DNA of 64,000 bases from the NCBI RefSeq assembly GCF_014898055.3, contig NW_023604861.1, positions 99,512,083 to 99,576,082 on the forward strand, in the 5' to 3' direction. The notes under the pieces were generated by a model. The model worked only from the letters and a program-made list of their open reading frames with translations. It did not search any database and was not told the origin of the DNA. A program made the position numbers and the translations under genes. Below, piece after piece: positions 48,305 through 60,594 of the stretch; within the stretch, counting starts at the first letter, position 1, and each line of letters begins with the position of its first letter. This DNA comes from Talpa occidentalis (lineage: Eukaryota > Chordata > Mammalia > Eulipotyphla > Talpidae).

Positions 48305-48727
48305 TGTTATAGAGCAGCCCTGATATTAAACGGGTTCCTGCCTGTGGGTCCTCACCCGCGCGCTTAAAAGGGACTTATGAATACTCCACTGCAGGCACAC
48401 ACACAAAAGGTTAATAAAAGGTTTATTTACAAGGGAAAAGGAAATAAGGAAAATGTTTGGTGAAGGTGGCTGGGATTTGGAGTTCCCAGTGTCTTTGGCT
48501 TTGACCTGGGGTGGGGGTGGAGTCCACAAAGCCTATATGGAATTAGCTTTGGGACATCCTTTTTCCCCCTAACAGTAGTTGATGGCTTTTCCTGCTGTGT
48601 GTTGACCTCGTCTGCCTCACCTGTCTGCTCTCGCATTCGCCCTGTGCATTTATCATTGTTGTTCACTTTCCTGGTGACAATAAGTACAGGGGACAGTGCC
48701 ACCACCTGTCTCCTTGGAATGGGGCAC
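48305..48727 (-). mobile_element. Probable solo LTR next to the VWA3B promoter
   Basis: The plus-strand left end is TGTTATAGAGCAGCCC; the right end may be GGAATGGGGCA. The minus strand has the poly-A signal AATAAA (48421-48426) and a GT-rich stretch after it, as in LTR R/U5 regions. The flanks GTAG and CTAG differ at one base, so the TSD is not certain. It lies within about 150 bp of the CpG-rich promoter. Confidence 0.5.
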
Positions 48728-48769
48728 TAGCTTGGGGTTAGCGCTGTCTCTTGGGGATCCCACCCACTT

Positions 48770-49105
48770 TCCCATCCGCACCTGGCCTGGGAACCCTCCT
48801 CTGAGCCCCACGTTTCGCCCTCCGGCCCCGCCTCCTCGGGGTGCGCGGAATGCAGACTGGGGGAGCCGATCTGTGATTGGCGGTGTCCCAGCAACGCGGC
48901 GATGCCGCAGTCAACAAGCCTCCCGGATCCCACTGGGGTCACAGAGAAATCGAAGCCTCGGAATCCTTCGAACCTAGCGCGGACCCTTTGCGAAAATCAT
49001 TGCTTTGTCAACTAGAGGGATGTGTCCTTCGCTGATCCTCTCTGGTCCGAAGGCTCACGGAGGAAGGGGCGATGACTGCTGAACTGGAGTCGCCTTGTCG
49101 TTCTC
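48770..49105 (+). promoter_or_regulatory. VWA3B: CpG-rich promoter of VWA3B with GC box, inverted CCAAT and RFX X-box
   Basis: I count about 27 CpG dinucleotides in roughly 335 bp, whereas the flanking kilobases have almost none, so this is a small CpG island. It holds a GC box (CCCCGCC, 48826-48832), an inverted CCAAT box (ATTGG, 48876-48880) and, three bases further on, an X-box-like site GTGTCC-C-AGCAAC (48883-48895). The X-box fits the RFX consensus GTNNCC-N(0-3)-RGYAAC. No TATA box is obvious. RFX sites next to NF-Y sites are typical of genes for motile cilia, which suits VWA3B. A strong splice donor follows at 49119. The transcription start is not visible in the sequence. The link to VWA3B is inferred from position, strand and the downstream exons. 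Confidence 0.65.
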
Positions 49106-49118
49106 CTGAGATTGCCTA
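48930..49118 (+). other. VWA3B: Probable non-coding exon 1 of VWA3B
   Basis: The exon end is set by a consensus donor, CCTA|GTAAGT, with the GT at 49119-49120. The 5' end is a guess, placed just downstream of the X-box. No open frame of note runs through it, so it would be 5' untranslated sequence joined to the 32 untranslated bases at the start of exon 2. The intron to exon 2 would be 6,591 bp. An alternative first exon elsewhere, for example in one of the upstream LTRs, cannot be excluded without transcript data. Confidence 0.5.
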
Positions 49119-49989
49119 GTAAGTGTGGAATGCCATCCCTTCCACGCAAGACCTGCGAGAGGCTGAGGTTCACAACAGGCTGCATAGGGAGTCTTGGAAT
49201 TAATTATACAACGCTCCACTACCCCACCCACACACACTTGCAGATGCTAAATCAGGCCCAGAAAAGCTCATAATTTGTTTAGATTCATTTAACTATTTGG
49301 TACTAGGGTCTGACTGGAGAAACAAGGTTCCACAACCTTCCTGCATCAGAACTCTTTCGGCCATGCCTCCCTCCTAGCAAAAGCTCAGTCTCTCTGTTGG
49401 AGAACCAGCTTGTTTTCTTTTTTAAACTTGCCACATTTTAATAACAATCTGCTATTCAATGAAGAACAATGCTATTCATTTGCAAATACTGTAAAGTTAC
49501 ACTTGGAACACAAGAACAATATTTACCTATAGATTCTTAGGTGAAGGTGAGTGGGTTTTGAAAATTGGGTCCCTGGGCCAGGATAAAGGGAAATCACTAG
49601 TTTAATTCTTGTTTTAGATAATGTGCTAAATTTAACTCCTTATGTATAGGATTTAAATTTATTAAAGGGTAAATCAGGAGAGCAAGTCAAACATTCCCCT
49701 TCTGGCCATATAGGTAACAACTCCTCAGGTAGATAATTGTATCCACATAGTGATTTGCTTTTTTGTTTTGTAAATGCAGCATGCTAATAGACTGTAAATG
49801 CGGCTCTCACATTTCCTCCTCTTCCTCCTCCTTACAAGTCTATTTAATCAGAATGTCAAGTGTAGGCTCACCGATAAGGTTGTTTATAACACCAATAAAA
49901 ACAGAAAAAGCTGACTACTGCTCAACTGAATGTTAGCCCTCAATAAGGATGATGATGATTAATATACAACCTGTGAAGGTTTCAAAGAG

Positions 49990-50125
49990 ATTATCTCATA
50001 ACAAACCAGTGATGCAAATCATTAATATCTGCCTCATTTCTCCTGGATTTCCAGGATTAGAAATCAGGTTGCTGGCCACACAGTTCACAGGGGTGGCTGA
50101 GGTAAGATTTAAATCCAGGAAGACT
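49990..50125 (-). mobile_element. MIR element
   Basis: GCTGGCCACACAGTTCACAG and TAAGATTTAAATCCAGGAAG resemble the inverted MIR core. Short and diverged. Confidence 0.5.
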
Positions 50126-53039
50126 GACTCATGAGGGCAAGCACAGTCACTCTGGGACCTGATGCCTTCCAAAAGCAGCCATCTACCTGGAGTTTACAGG
50201 AGAAGAGAACCAGTTTTCTTACTAGACCACAGGCTAACAGTAATAAGGAAATGAAGTCCAGTTGAGCTTTGGTGACAATACAAGAACCAGGAGAATTTTA
50301 TTTCTAATACCTCCCCCATAAAACATCCCAAATATTCTCAGATTTTCTTGGCTCTATTTTCTCAATCATGGGACCATCCATTTAAGTCTCCCTGTCTCTG
50401 TCCACATTATTGGAGCAGATGTCAACACCGAGCCTCAAAGGCAGAAGAAAGGAGGGTGCGTTACAGATTTTTCTGGGACAGTTACAGCAGGATACCCATG
50501 GAACTAATCCTGGTTTTCTTTGTTCCTGGAACAATCTTAATTCAAAATTCACATAAGTTACAAGGGTGTAGGAAGTTTTGGGTGTTGATAATAAAGCAGG
50601 TAGAAGTTTACCAAATATTTAAGCTGAACTAATGGTCTCTTAAGTTGTTAATTGTCCTTCAACCTCTGACCACATGGATTTACTCCCTTAAGGCATGAGG
50701 ACTTCTACAGGGTGCTCTCCTCTGGAGCTCCATTGGGCACTTCTTGGGTGCCCAAGATGGGCAGACCCCAGCAGCACAGGCTTAGTTCCTTTAGTTGGGA
50801 CTTTGGACTTGTGCCCACTGAATCTTTCTATTCTTTCCAAAACTCTGCCAGCCTGACACTATCTTCAGTTTAGAGTTTCACAACCTCATTTTTTCTTTCT
50901 TTATTTTTTTTTCATTTATAAACTTCTCCCTTTCTATTTAGGAAAGCTCTTCTTATTTCCCCCAACTTTGGCCCTTGAGATAGCTTTTAAAAGCTTAGGG
51001 CAGTGAGCAATTGGCAAGATTTGTTGTTTCTTACTTCTAGGTTCCAATGTTGCCCAACCTCAGATAAAGAAATCCTGAATGATAATAGCAATAATAATAA
51101 CATAGTAGTATCCAGAAAATCATTTCTGTTTAAATAGTCAGCTCTTTTTTGATCTCAGTATTGTTAGGACTGCAAATATTTGCTTTGTTTGAAAAATCAG
51201 GATTCTCAGTGAAATCAGGTATAGCTTGACAGACAGGAGCAAGTTCTGAGAAATGTGTCTTCAGGCAATTTTATCCTTGTGTGAACATCCTAAGTGTAGT
51301 TACATGAACCTAGATAATATCACCTATTATACAATCAGGCTATTTGTAGGATCTCTCTCATACACACCATCCATCATTGACTCAAGCATCTTTATGTGCC
51401 ACAAGACTAGTTCTGAGTGATCAATTCAACTCAACATGCTTACACAGTGCCGGCTCTAGATAAGCCACGGTGCTGAGGACATTCATGTAGTTTGTCTCTA
51501 CAGTTAGTGACTCTTCTGTCATCTTAGAGAAGACAAACCTCTTCTCTGGTGTCCAATGACCCACTGGTGAAGTGTCAAAACAAAAGCAAAATCTTTCCCA
51601 TGAGAAGTCTGCAAAAGGTTGATGACAGGTCTGGGAGAGACTTTGTGGAGGAGGCACGGTTTGTGGGCTAAGATTCCACATAGGAAAACAACCACCTGAG
51701 GCCAGGTGGAAGGGTTGCTCCATCAGGTCATTTGGCAGCATAGCCCTGACAGGCTTCCTTGCTTGGACAGTAGCTCTTAGCCCATTTCAGTAGAATGATC
51801 CCTTCTCTTGAGAGGTATCCTTTATCTCTTTCCTTCCTTGTTTTCTCTGGATCAGTTCCATTTTCTAGTTTTCATTTCTGACAATATGTTTATTATCAGG
51901 TTAAAACATTCTAAAGTCAAATCTGAATCAATGTTTCATGTAGGTTTTCAGATCCACTAGAACCACCCAGGCTTTTTTTTTTTTTTTTTAAAAAAAAGGG
52001 TCATGTGAGCGCAAAAGGAACTAGAGCATGCACCTAGCAAAGGACTTAGTTATCTTTTGTTTGGAATTAAGAATGTATTCCTTAGCTTAAAAAAAAAACA
52101 AAACAAAAACAACCAAACCTATGACTCTTCTGAAACCTTTGAAGTGTCCAAAATCCAGTTTAGGAATTTACATAGCTGTGTTTCCTTATTAAAAACACGT
52201 GGAGTGGGTGAGTGTATGAGTGTATTTCAGGGAAGAGAAAGATGAACTGGAAATGGTGAAATGGTCACAAATCTTTCAGCTTCCCTTTCTTGTTTCTAGG
52301 AACCACTGGTCAAATTTAAAAGTCCTTCAGCTGGCAGTCTTTGTTGGACAGATCTCAAAAAAGAAATTTGAAGCGTATTAGTTTCCTTTCTTGTTGATTC
52401 TAAAGTAGGAGGAGGAGCCCAAATTCATAGCTTATGATGTCTGGGTACTTGGAGGTAAAATGGGTGCTTGGCATGAAAGTGGGTATACAAAACAAAGCAC
52501 ATTTGTGAGAGGATAATGACGTACAAGTAACATTTGTATCTAGCTTAGCCCAATATATCAGTGTTTATCTGTGCAAAACTCATGCGTCACCAGGTTTGCT
52601 CCTAATAGTAGCCCTGGGAATTGGGGTGTGTAGATGATGTCACCCTTATAGAAAGGACGGATCACTTGCTAAAGTGGCAGAATGAATCTATACCTTTCAT
52701 TCTAAACTTTTCCACTCCTACACAGTGCTCTCTTTATAACATTCTCATGAAATTGAACCCTTGTAGAAAGAAGGCAAGATCTTCATGAGTAATATAAGTT
52801 TGTACACATTGAGAATTCAACATATATGGGCCATACAAATTCACATAAACCTTCAAATGGAAAGTATTAGTTTTTAAAACATTATGATGGTCAGGTGAGG
52901 CCTATTGAACCTGACCACTGAGAGTCATAGTTTAGTGCTATGTCTTCACTGAGGACCCACAGAGCCCTACTAGAAAGCAATTCTTCTGGAATTCTGTCTT
53001 GGTCAGAACTATAGTACCAGGCTGGAGAAGTTATAATGA

Positions 53040-53240
53040 TGGTAGACTGTAAAGAAATGGCTTGGACTTCTGCTTTTGCTACTTAATGGCTGTGGGTCCT
53101 GAACACATTCTTTAAATTCTCAAAGTTTCTGATTCCTCAAATGTAAATGGGGATGTTAATAGTGTGTAACAAAGATGGCTATAAAGAATTTGTGAGATAG
53201 TACATATGAAAAGGTCAGCCTGGTGCCTGCCAACAAATGG
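53040..53240 (+). mobile_element. MIR element
   Basis: TTGCTACTTAATGGCTGTGG, TCCTCAAATGTAAATGGGGA and AGGTCAGCCTGGTGCCTG follow MIR order. Confidence 0.7.
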
Positions 53241-53269
53241 AAATTTCTGCAGTTGTTTCTATTAGAATA

Positions 53270-53510
53270 AAGGCCACAGAACACAGATTCTAGAGGTGGA
53301 CAACCCAGGTTAGATTCTCAGCTACATGTCCTACCAGCTGTGAGATTGTGGGCAGGTTATTTAACCATTTTCTGTCTCGGTTTCCTCATCTGTAAAATAC
53401 AAATTATAGTATTGCTTCCCTCATAAGATTATTAGAAGTATTAAATATATACAAACTAGAATATACATAATGTTATATAAGTGGTAATAATTAAGCTTCT
53501 ATCTTTTCAC
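53270..53510 (+). mobile_element. MIR element
   Basis: ACCAGCTGTGAGATTGTGGG, TCGGTTTCCTCATCTGTAAA and CCTCATAAGATTATTAGAAG are a well-preserved MIR core. Confidence 0.85.
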
Positions 53511-53529
53511 ACAAGCTCCCTAGCTTGTA

Positions 53530-53992
53530 TGTGTGGAATCCCCAGACCCCCTGGTTCTCAGGGATATTGTCTTGGTGCCTAGAGCCCCTGCTCGTCAACT
53601 AGGTGTAGGGTCATGCAGGAGCCTCTTGCCAAAGGCATAAGTCCTGGTATAAGGAACATATTGGGAAACCAGTATCTGCTGAAAAGAGCAGGCAGGTATT
53701 AGAGTAGAGATAATATGCTTAGACTGGCAGGAACAATGGAGTCCCCCAAGCAATAGGCCCTGGTCACTCTACCCTAGTTTACATCCTGGATAATGCATAC
53801 CCCACACATGTACACTTCCTCTGTACTTACCCCACCTTTGTACTTGATGCTAATAAATATAAGACTGCCTTTGGATTAGGGCTGGACTTTTTGGTATAAG
53901 CCCCTGTAGGCCCCTCTCTCTCTCACTTGGACTTTGAGTAATCTTTCCCTAATCCTGCGCTACTTCCAACGGTGCCATTCCACCAGGCAACA
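53530..53992 (+). mobile_element. Probable solo LTR in VWA3B intron 1
   Basis: It runs from TGTGTGGAATCCCCAGACCC to CACCAGGCAACA, with AATAAA near 53870 and a pyrimidine-rich stretch after it (CCCCTCTCTCTCTCAC). Flanks TGTA and TGTG make an imperfect 4-bp TSD. The family is not recognised. Confidence 0.6.
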
Positions 53993-55315
53993 TGTGTGAA
54001 TTAATTAATTTCTGTATTTGACTGAGTTTTCATGTCCTAACTCTGATACTTTCAGAAAATACAGTTAGAGTTTCAGAATGGGAAAAGGGAGTAAAGGTCC
54101 CTCCCCCCACCCATGGGTGCCTATGAAACCTTTCCTAAGCCGGACTGGCATAGAGTGAAGAAGAAATTACCTTTAGTTCATATAAAAAAAATTACTGTAC
54201 CAAGGCATACCAAATAACACAGAAAACCTAAAATAACACTAAAATATAGTAAAATCAGGTGTGATCTGATACATGCAGAGCTTTTAGAGAGTAGTTCCAC
54301 GGGAGGCGCTTGGTGGGGCCACCTTGCTGCTGTGGGTGCATTACCTTTAGAACAGCTGTCATAAGGCAGATTTTCACCAATTGTCATAAAGTTGAAAATC
54401 CTTTTTGGACTTCTTTCTGTTACTAAAAACAGGTACTGACATAGGTGTCTCATAAAGCTGAAGTGGTGAGGCATGAAATTTTTTAAAATGAGGGACACGT
54501 GTTTTTCCATTGCAAAGTTCAGGGAACAACTTTGTATATATTGCATACTATGAATACAGGGGTAAGCAGAGCTTTTTTACTCCTTTTCCATATTATCAGG
54601 TCCTGCCTGAAATTGTGGTGAGTGGGTTAAAACTGCATTAGGGTTGGCTACTTGTTCCTCTTGTGTACACCAGCTATATTTAGGAGAGTGGATAAGTTTA
54701 AGATGTTGCATATTGCCTTGAGTCCAGTTGGTCCCAGAACAGCTGGTTACATGAGCCAGAATGTTAAGTCCAACTTTAAAGTATAGTTGCAAAGAATAAA
54801 ACATTTGGTAGGTGAGCCCATGCATTCCAGTTGGACTGGGCTGCCATCTGGTTTCCACCCTGTCACTAGCTCTGAGTTGCTCTACCTGCAGAACAGGTGT
54901 GTTTCCTCTCAGGGTTTTATCCTCTTTGGAAGCAAAATGTCAGGTGAGATTATAATTTTAATATTGAGGTATAATTGAAAGCTCAGGAGAGAGTGATTAT
55001 TTTCTAAAATGGAAGAGCTTTGTATTTTTCTGGCTAGAAAAGTAAATCCTGTTTAGAAGTGTTTCATACCAAAATTTAAACATTATTGAAAGACAAAAGC
55101 CACACATTCTCCCACTGCACAGAGAAAACCACTGTAAACCTTTGGTGTATATCTTTCCAAATATTTTGTCTGTGTGGATATTGGTATATGCATATGGTAT
55201 TACATTTTATGTATACCTCTTAACAATATATGTGGATATCTTTTTTGACAACAAATATGCACCTCTCTGTTATAATTTTTAACTGATGTATAAAATTTCA
55301 TTTCATGGATGTATT

Positions 55316-55633
55316 TTTTTATTCAAAAACTTTTTTTGTTGTTAAAATATTTTTTATTAATTTTTTTACTTCATTTTTTAAACAATATTTGCTTCCCCCA
55401 TCCCCTCAGGTGTAGTCCCCTTAGAGTTTCCTTCACCAATGCACCCGTGCACCATCACCTCAGTCCCCTGTGCTCCTCCCTTCTTCCCTCTGATCCCTCT
55501 CCCTCCTCCTCCCCTGCAGGATGTCTCTGATTTATAATTGTCCTTTTTTTCTTTGTTGTGTTTTGTACTGTTATTATTTTTTTACACTGATGTCTTATTT
55601 GGTTCCCCTATATTCCTGCTATAAGTGAAACCA
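55316..55633 (-). mobile_element. 5'-truncated L1-E, antisense, just upstream of exon 2
   Basis: TSD CATGGATGTATT lies at 55304-55315 and 55634-55645. It contains only L1 3' UTR and the very end of the element in reverse (ATTTGCTTCCCCCATCCCCT; CTTATTTGGTTCCCCTATAT). Confidence 0.92.
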
Positions 55634-55741
55634 CATGGATGTATTATTGGTGTGTGATTGTTTCCAAGTGTCCAGGAAGTCTGATTTTGATTGACAAGTG
55701 CCCTTACAGGAGCTCCTTGGGACGGAGATCCTGACTCAGAG

Positions 55742-55937
55742 ATGGAGTGCTCAGGCTCATCTTCCACCACCTCTGAGCAGCAGCTGCAGAAGCCAGAAGA
55801 ACTGAGCAACACGGAAACTGACTTGGCTGAGCAGAGCCTCGTCTCATCTGAGGAATGGCTTCAGCTACATGGACTTAAGAGCAACAAATTGACCTTGAAA
55901 CAGATTTTGTCACAGATTGGATTCCCACATTGTGAAG
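55742..55937 (+). CDS. VWA3B: VWA3B coding exon 2 (start codon and first 65 codons)
   Basis: This is the first coding exon of von Willebrand factor A domain-containing protein 3B, a large cytoplasmic/ciliary protein with VWA domains further downstream. The exon runs from 55710, after the acceptor TTACAG, to 55937, before the donor GTATAG. The ATG at 55742 has G at -3 and G at +4, a good initiation context. The 65 codons begin MECSGSSSTTSEQQL and contain EEWLQLHGLKSNKLTLKQIL, which matches my memory of the human VWA3B N-terminus (SSEKWLQLHGLKSNKLTLKQ). The family repeats a related W-L-x-x-x-GLK-x-x-KLTL motif later in the protein. The exon ends in phase 1 (one base of an Asp codon), completed by exon 3. 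The reading frame is open leftwards into the intron, so the start rests on the splice acceptor and homology. No VWA domain lies in this exon. Confidence 0.87.
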
Positions 55938-56339
55938 GTATAGTATTCACAAAGTGACTCTAGCTGAAAACCCAGCCAGCACACTACCCTTTAGCCCGCA
56001 CTAGGTTAAGTTGCTTCAAAAACAGATCTCAGAGCTTGTTTTGAGTTTACGTCCTTACTGATAAAAAATGTTTGTGCATGATAGTTGTACAATTGTACAT
56101 AAAATCCACATATTAAATATTAGTAATACTTACTTTTTCTTCTTTTAAAGACCAAATTTAAAAAAAGAAGTTATTTGTATTTATCCATACCTCAAAGTCT
56201 ATCTTGCTCATCCCCAGGGATGTAGATAACCCCTTTTTTGAGCTCATTGACTATGATAGTTGTGTGTAGTCAGGGAGAGTGTACTGTATTCCATTGTGGC
56301 TTTCTTTATGTTATGGCCCATCACTCAGAGCATACACAT

Positions 56340-56870
56340 TTTGAGTGTTATTTCTTTTTGTTGTATTAGGCCATTAATCATAATAGTACCTATCTCTATC
56401 TCTTATGCCTTCTTTAATGGGAGGTCTGATTTGTATAAGTATAGCTGTTCCTGATTTTGTTTAATTCCTTTTATTTGTAGGATTGTCTTCCGGCCTTTAA
56501 GTCTGTGCTCTGTTGGTAACATGGATTTCTTGTAAAAAGCAGGTTGAACTTTTGTTTTGAAATCCATTCAACCACTCTATACTTTTTTGACTGGTGCAAT
56601 AGGGCCATTTACCTTAAAAATTATATACTTATCCACCCTGTTCCCCATCCCAGCCCAAAGCAATCTACTTTCTGTCTCTATATATTTGCTTGCTCTAGAC
56701 ATTCATGGAATCATATGTATGGTGCTCTTTTGTGAATGTTTTTTTTTCTTAGCATAATGTTCTTCAGGTCCATCCAAATCACACCATAACCTGTACTTTA
56801 CTCCTTTTTATGACCAGATAATATAAGGAGATGAATTGTTTGAATATACCACTATTTATTTATCTACTTA
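56340..56870 (-). mobile_element. Ancient L1 fragments, antisense
   Basis: GGTAACATGGATTTCTTGTA and GGGCCATTTACCTTAAAAAT (ORF2, reverse), then TCTAGACATTCATGGAATCA and TCTTCAGGTCCATCCAAATC (nearer the 3' end). The order suggests two pieces of old L1. Confidence 0.55.
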
Positions 56871-57339
56871 TCAAACCAGTGATGGAGAGCTGATTCTTAT
56901 TCTAACAGGTAGTCAGTTTGGCTGGACACAAACTCTAGATTCTGCCTCTCCTGCAAAATCAATGCTAATCTCACCAGGAAATTTCTTTCTGTCAGAATTG
57001 GTACCACTTCAATTTCTCCCTATTCTATATTGTTCTCTAGTACCTTCAAATAACTATTTTTATATTGTTCAACGTTCATCATTGTTTTCTGTGTAAGTTA
57101 CTAATAAAAACTATTCCACCATTATTGGATCCAGAATTTACAATGCTTTACATCAATTTAATTAGTAATACAGCTCTCAAGTCTTCCATAGAATCATTTC
57201 TTCATCTTCAAAACAAACAACAAACAACACCAACAAAAGCATCACTCTCTCCTGACTCCAGATAAATACCTAATGTAAAGGAAAATGCTATTGGTGATTT
57301 GAAGTTGCTCTATCAATGTCAGTTATGAAAAATCATTAA

Positions 57340-57610
57340 TGAATATGGAAACTATGATGTGAAAAGATTTATGCACTCCTATATTCATAGAGGCATTATT
57401 CCCAATAGCCAAGTCATGGAACCAACCTAAATGCCCATGACAAATGAGTGGATAAAGAAATTGTGGAATATATGCTCAATGGAATACTACTCGGGTATTT
57501 AAATAGATGAAATATTGAATTTTGGGACAAATGGATGAATCTTGAGGTGATTATGCTAAGTGAAATAATCAGAAAGTGAAAGACAGTTACTGGATCACTC
57601 ATTTTCAGAA
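57340..57610 (+). mobile_element. Ancient L1 ORF2 end fragment
   Basis: CACTCCTATATTCATAGAGG, CCAATAGCCAAGTCATGGAA and GAATACTACTCGGGTATTTA correspond to the end of ORF2 in forward direction. Confidence 0.7.
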
Positions 57611-58866
57611 TATAAATATAAAAGGAAAATTGACAAAACATAACAAAAATAATTCCTTGAAAAAAAATAATCCCTGTGAAGAATCTCCCCTTTCCACTAC
57701 AATTTCAGTTAAGAAGATGAAATGTTGGAAATAGAAATTTCAAAGTTTGAGAGGTTTATTGAGTGAGACTATTGCTGATAAAATTTAAGTATCCCTTCTT
57801 TACTCTTTATTATTATGAGTATTGAATTTCAAGACTTGTCATTTTTGTCACACCTAGTGATTTGGGACCAAGCTAGCTAGAGAGGTTATAAAATTCAACC
57901 CTGATTTTTTTCTGACTTTCCGAAGTGAGAAGAGAAAGTGCTGGATTCATGATTTTTTCTCCCATCTTTGGGATTTAACAATAAAAACAACAATAAAATG
58001 ATTATCACGGTAAAAGCATCTTAAGATGAGACTTAGCTCATCTTCTATCCTGCCAAGCCAGTCTCTGAAGCCTTTCTGTGCCCTTCTGTAAGCACCATGA
58101 CAGAGCAGGAAACAGTTTAGAGCAGCGTTGTCAAAGGCCCAGTCCTATAAACATTGGGTCTAGCACACAGTGGGTGATTAGTAAGTGTTTGTGTAACGGC
58201 TGTCGAACAACTGCACATACACTCTGGGAATAAAATCTGTGTCTTTGACATTCTGTATGCATATTTGGAATCTACTACTTGTTTCTTCAATTTGCTAATT
58301 TATTCAAAACACACTTTTTTATTTTTTTTATTTTAACATTTATCATTTTTTAAATTTTTTAGACAATATTTGCTTCCCCCTACACCCTCAGATTGAGTCC
58401 CCATAGAATTTCCTTCCCCAAGGCACCCGTCCACCATCACCACAGTCCCCTGTGCTCCTCCCTCCTTCCCTCTCATCCCTCTCCCTCCTCTTCCCCTGCA
58501 GGATGTCTCTGGTTTACAATTGTCTGTTTTTGCTTTGTTGTGTTTTGTACTGTTGTTATTATTTTTTTTATACTGGTGTCTTATTTGGTTCCCCTATATT
58601 CCTGTTATAAGTGAAACCATACGATATTTTCCTTTTTCCTTCTGTCTTATTTCACTGAGCAAAGTTCCTTCTAGTTCCATCCATGTTGCTGTGAATGGCA
58701 TGAGTTTATCTTTTTTTGATTGCTGAATAATATTCCATTTTGTATATATACTGCATCTTCTTGATCCAGTCATCTATTTGGGGGGCATTTGGGTTGCTTC
58801 CAGGTTTTACCTATTGTAAATAGTGCTGCAATAAACATAGGAGTACTGTTGTTCTTTTTTTAAATC

Positions 58867-59163
58867 TTTTTTTTAAAGAGGCATGTATTTTTATTTATTT
58901 ATTATTTGTTTGTTTATACATGCACTGGGTACAGTCAGAAGCGCGGGAGGGTGAGAGAATTCACCAGAGCCAGAGCTGGGTGCAGAGCAGGCAGAAGGAC
59001 CGAAGTACACTGCTGAGGGGAGCAGCGGGCGGCAGGAGAGGTCTGCGCGCCATTGGGACCCTCCTCCGGTGGCCGGGGAGCAGCCGGAGATCGAACCAGC
59101 AATGCAGAGGCTACGGGCAGCTTCGCAACCCAGCGCTCAACCGCTGCGCCACCGGGGAGGCCC
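58867..59163 (-). mobile_element. tRNA-derived SINE (young type, variant tail) inside L1-F
   Basis: The L1 sequence ACTGTTGTTCTTTTTTTAAA (58845) is repeated as ACTGGTGTTCTTTTAAATC at 59164. Pol III A box intact. The tail has AAACAAACAAATAATAAAT followed by ATACATGCCTCTT, as in the copy at 28301. Confidence 0.92.
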
Positions 59164-59766
59164 ACTGGTGTTCTTTTAAATCACTGTTTTTGTGTCCTTT
59201 GGGTAGATCCCTAGGAGTGGAATTGCCAGGTCATATGGTATTTCCATTTTTAGTAGACTGGGGAAACTCCAGACAGCTTTCCACAGTGGTTAGACCAGTT
59301 TGCACTCCCACTAGCAAGGTAGGAGAGTTCCTTTTTCACCACATCCTCACCAACATTTGTTGTTGCTTGGTTTTTTTTTTTTTGATATGTGCCATTCTTA
59401 CTGGTGTAAGGTGGTATCTCAGTGTGGTTTTGATGTGCATTTCCCTGATGATAAGGGATGTTGAACATTTTTTCAGATGCCTGTTGGCCATTTGCATTTC
59501 CTCTTTGGAGAAATGTCTTTTGAGTTCTTTTGCCCATTTCTTGACTGGGTTGTTTATTTTGTTTTTGTTGAGCTGTGTGAGTTCTTTGTATATCTTTATG
59601 ATCAGTCCCTTATCAGTTGAATGGAGTTCAAATATTTTTTCCCGATCAGTGGGGTGTCTCTCTGTTTTGGTTAATGTCTCTTTGGCTGTACGGAAGCTTT
59701 TCAGTTTGATGTAATCCCAGGTGTTTATCTTTGCCTTCACTATTACTGCTTTGGATGATGATTCTT

Positions 59767-60594
59767 TGCCGCAGACCAGCACAGCAGTGAACGATGAGGC
59801 CGTCTCAGGGTTGAGAGACTGCGCAGGGTGGTCAGGGATTCGGTGAAAGAAATGACAAACAGACACACTTCAAGAGAGAGTGTAAATCTGAGTGTAATTT
59901 TATTTGAGTTTGTGACCAGTATATATATGTTTTCTAAAAGCATAGGAACAGTGAACATCAATGAAATCAGCTTGCTCATAGGTTTAGCTTATCATTGACA
60001 GGGCAGTGATTTATGTCCGAAATACATCTGGACCTAGCCGCATTCCTAAGTAGACAGGCTATTAACTCTTTCTTTTGTTCTATATAATTATATTCTTGTT
60101 GTACTAACTACTACTACTACCTACTCATTTTTACTCATAATTAATTGTCATGGGTGAATATTTTTTATAATGCAGTTAATATCAAAGGTACTAAAGTCAA
60201 GCACATAATAGAAAGATTATTAAACCAACAATTCTATTATAACACAGTGTTTAGTAATGTTTCATTTGGATTAGCCTAATTATTAAATTACGTATGTTTT
60301 TTAATTAGCAACCAATGACCAGAAAAAGGAAAGATTTTAGAAAGACAGTTGTAGCAGAATAAAGTTTGTGGGCCTTGAGAAAGCGAGATAAGGCTCCAGG
60401 TGGTCAGCATTTCTTTTAACCATCTTTGTGGCGGCTTCTGGTGGTCGTTATCTCTTGGCAGGCATTTGGCTTCTCTGCATCTTAGGGAGTTTGCTGTTCT
60501 CCCCCTGCGCGCATGGTTCCTTGCCCACGCTGGACCTCAGGGACCATGGCAACAGCCATTAGCCCTGAAGGTCACTGCAGGGGGAGGTGCAGCA
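59767..60594 (-). mobile_element. Solo LTR (828 bp, class II-like) inside L1-F
   Basis: Plus-strand ends TGCCGCAGACC and GGTGCAGCA, with 6-bp TSD ATTCTT (59761-59766, 60595-60600). On the minus strand the poly-A signal AATAAAATTACAC is followed by R/U5 and the end GGTCTGCGGCA. The 6-bp TSD fits ERVK/beta-like elements. No viral genes remain. Confidence 0.9.

Larger units (their letters stand above)
49119..55709 (+). other. VWA3B: VWA3B intron 1
   Basis: The span lies between the exon 1 donor (GTAAGT) and the exon 2 acceptor (TTACAG). It contains MIR remnants, one probable solo LTR and a short antisense L1, listed separately. I recognise nothing coding in the stretches 49119-49985, 50130-53040 and 54000-55060. 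An AT-rich part near 55060-55300 looks like an ancient repeat whose family I cannot name. The extent depends on exon 1 being right. Confidence 0.5.
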
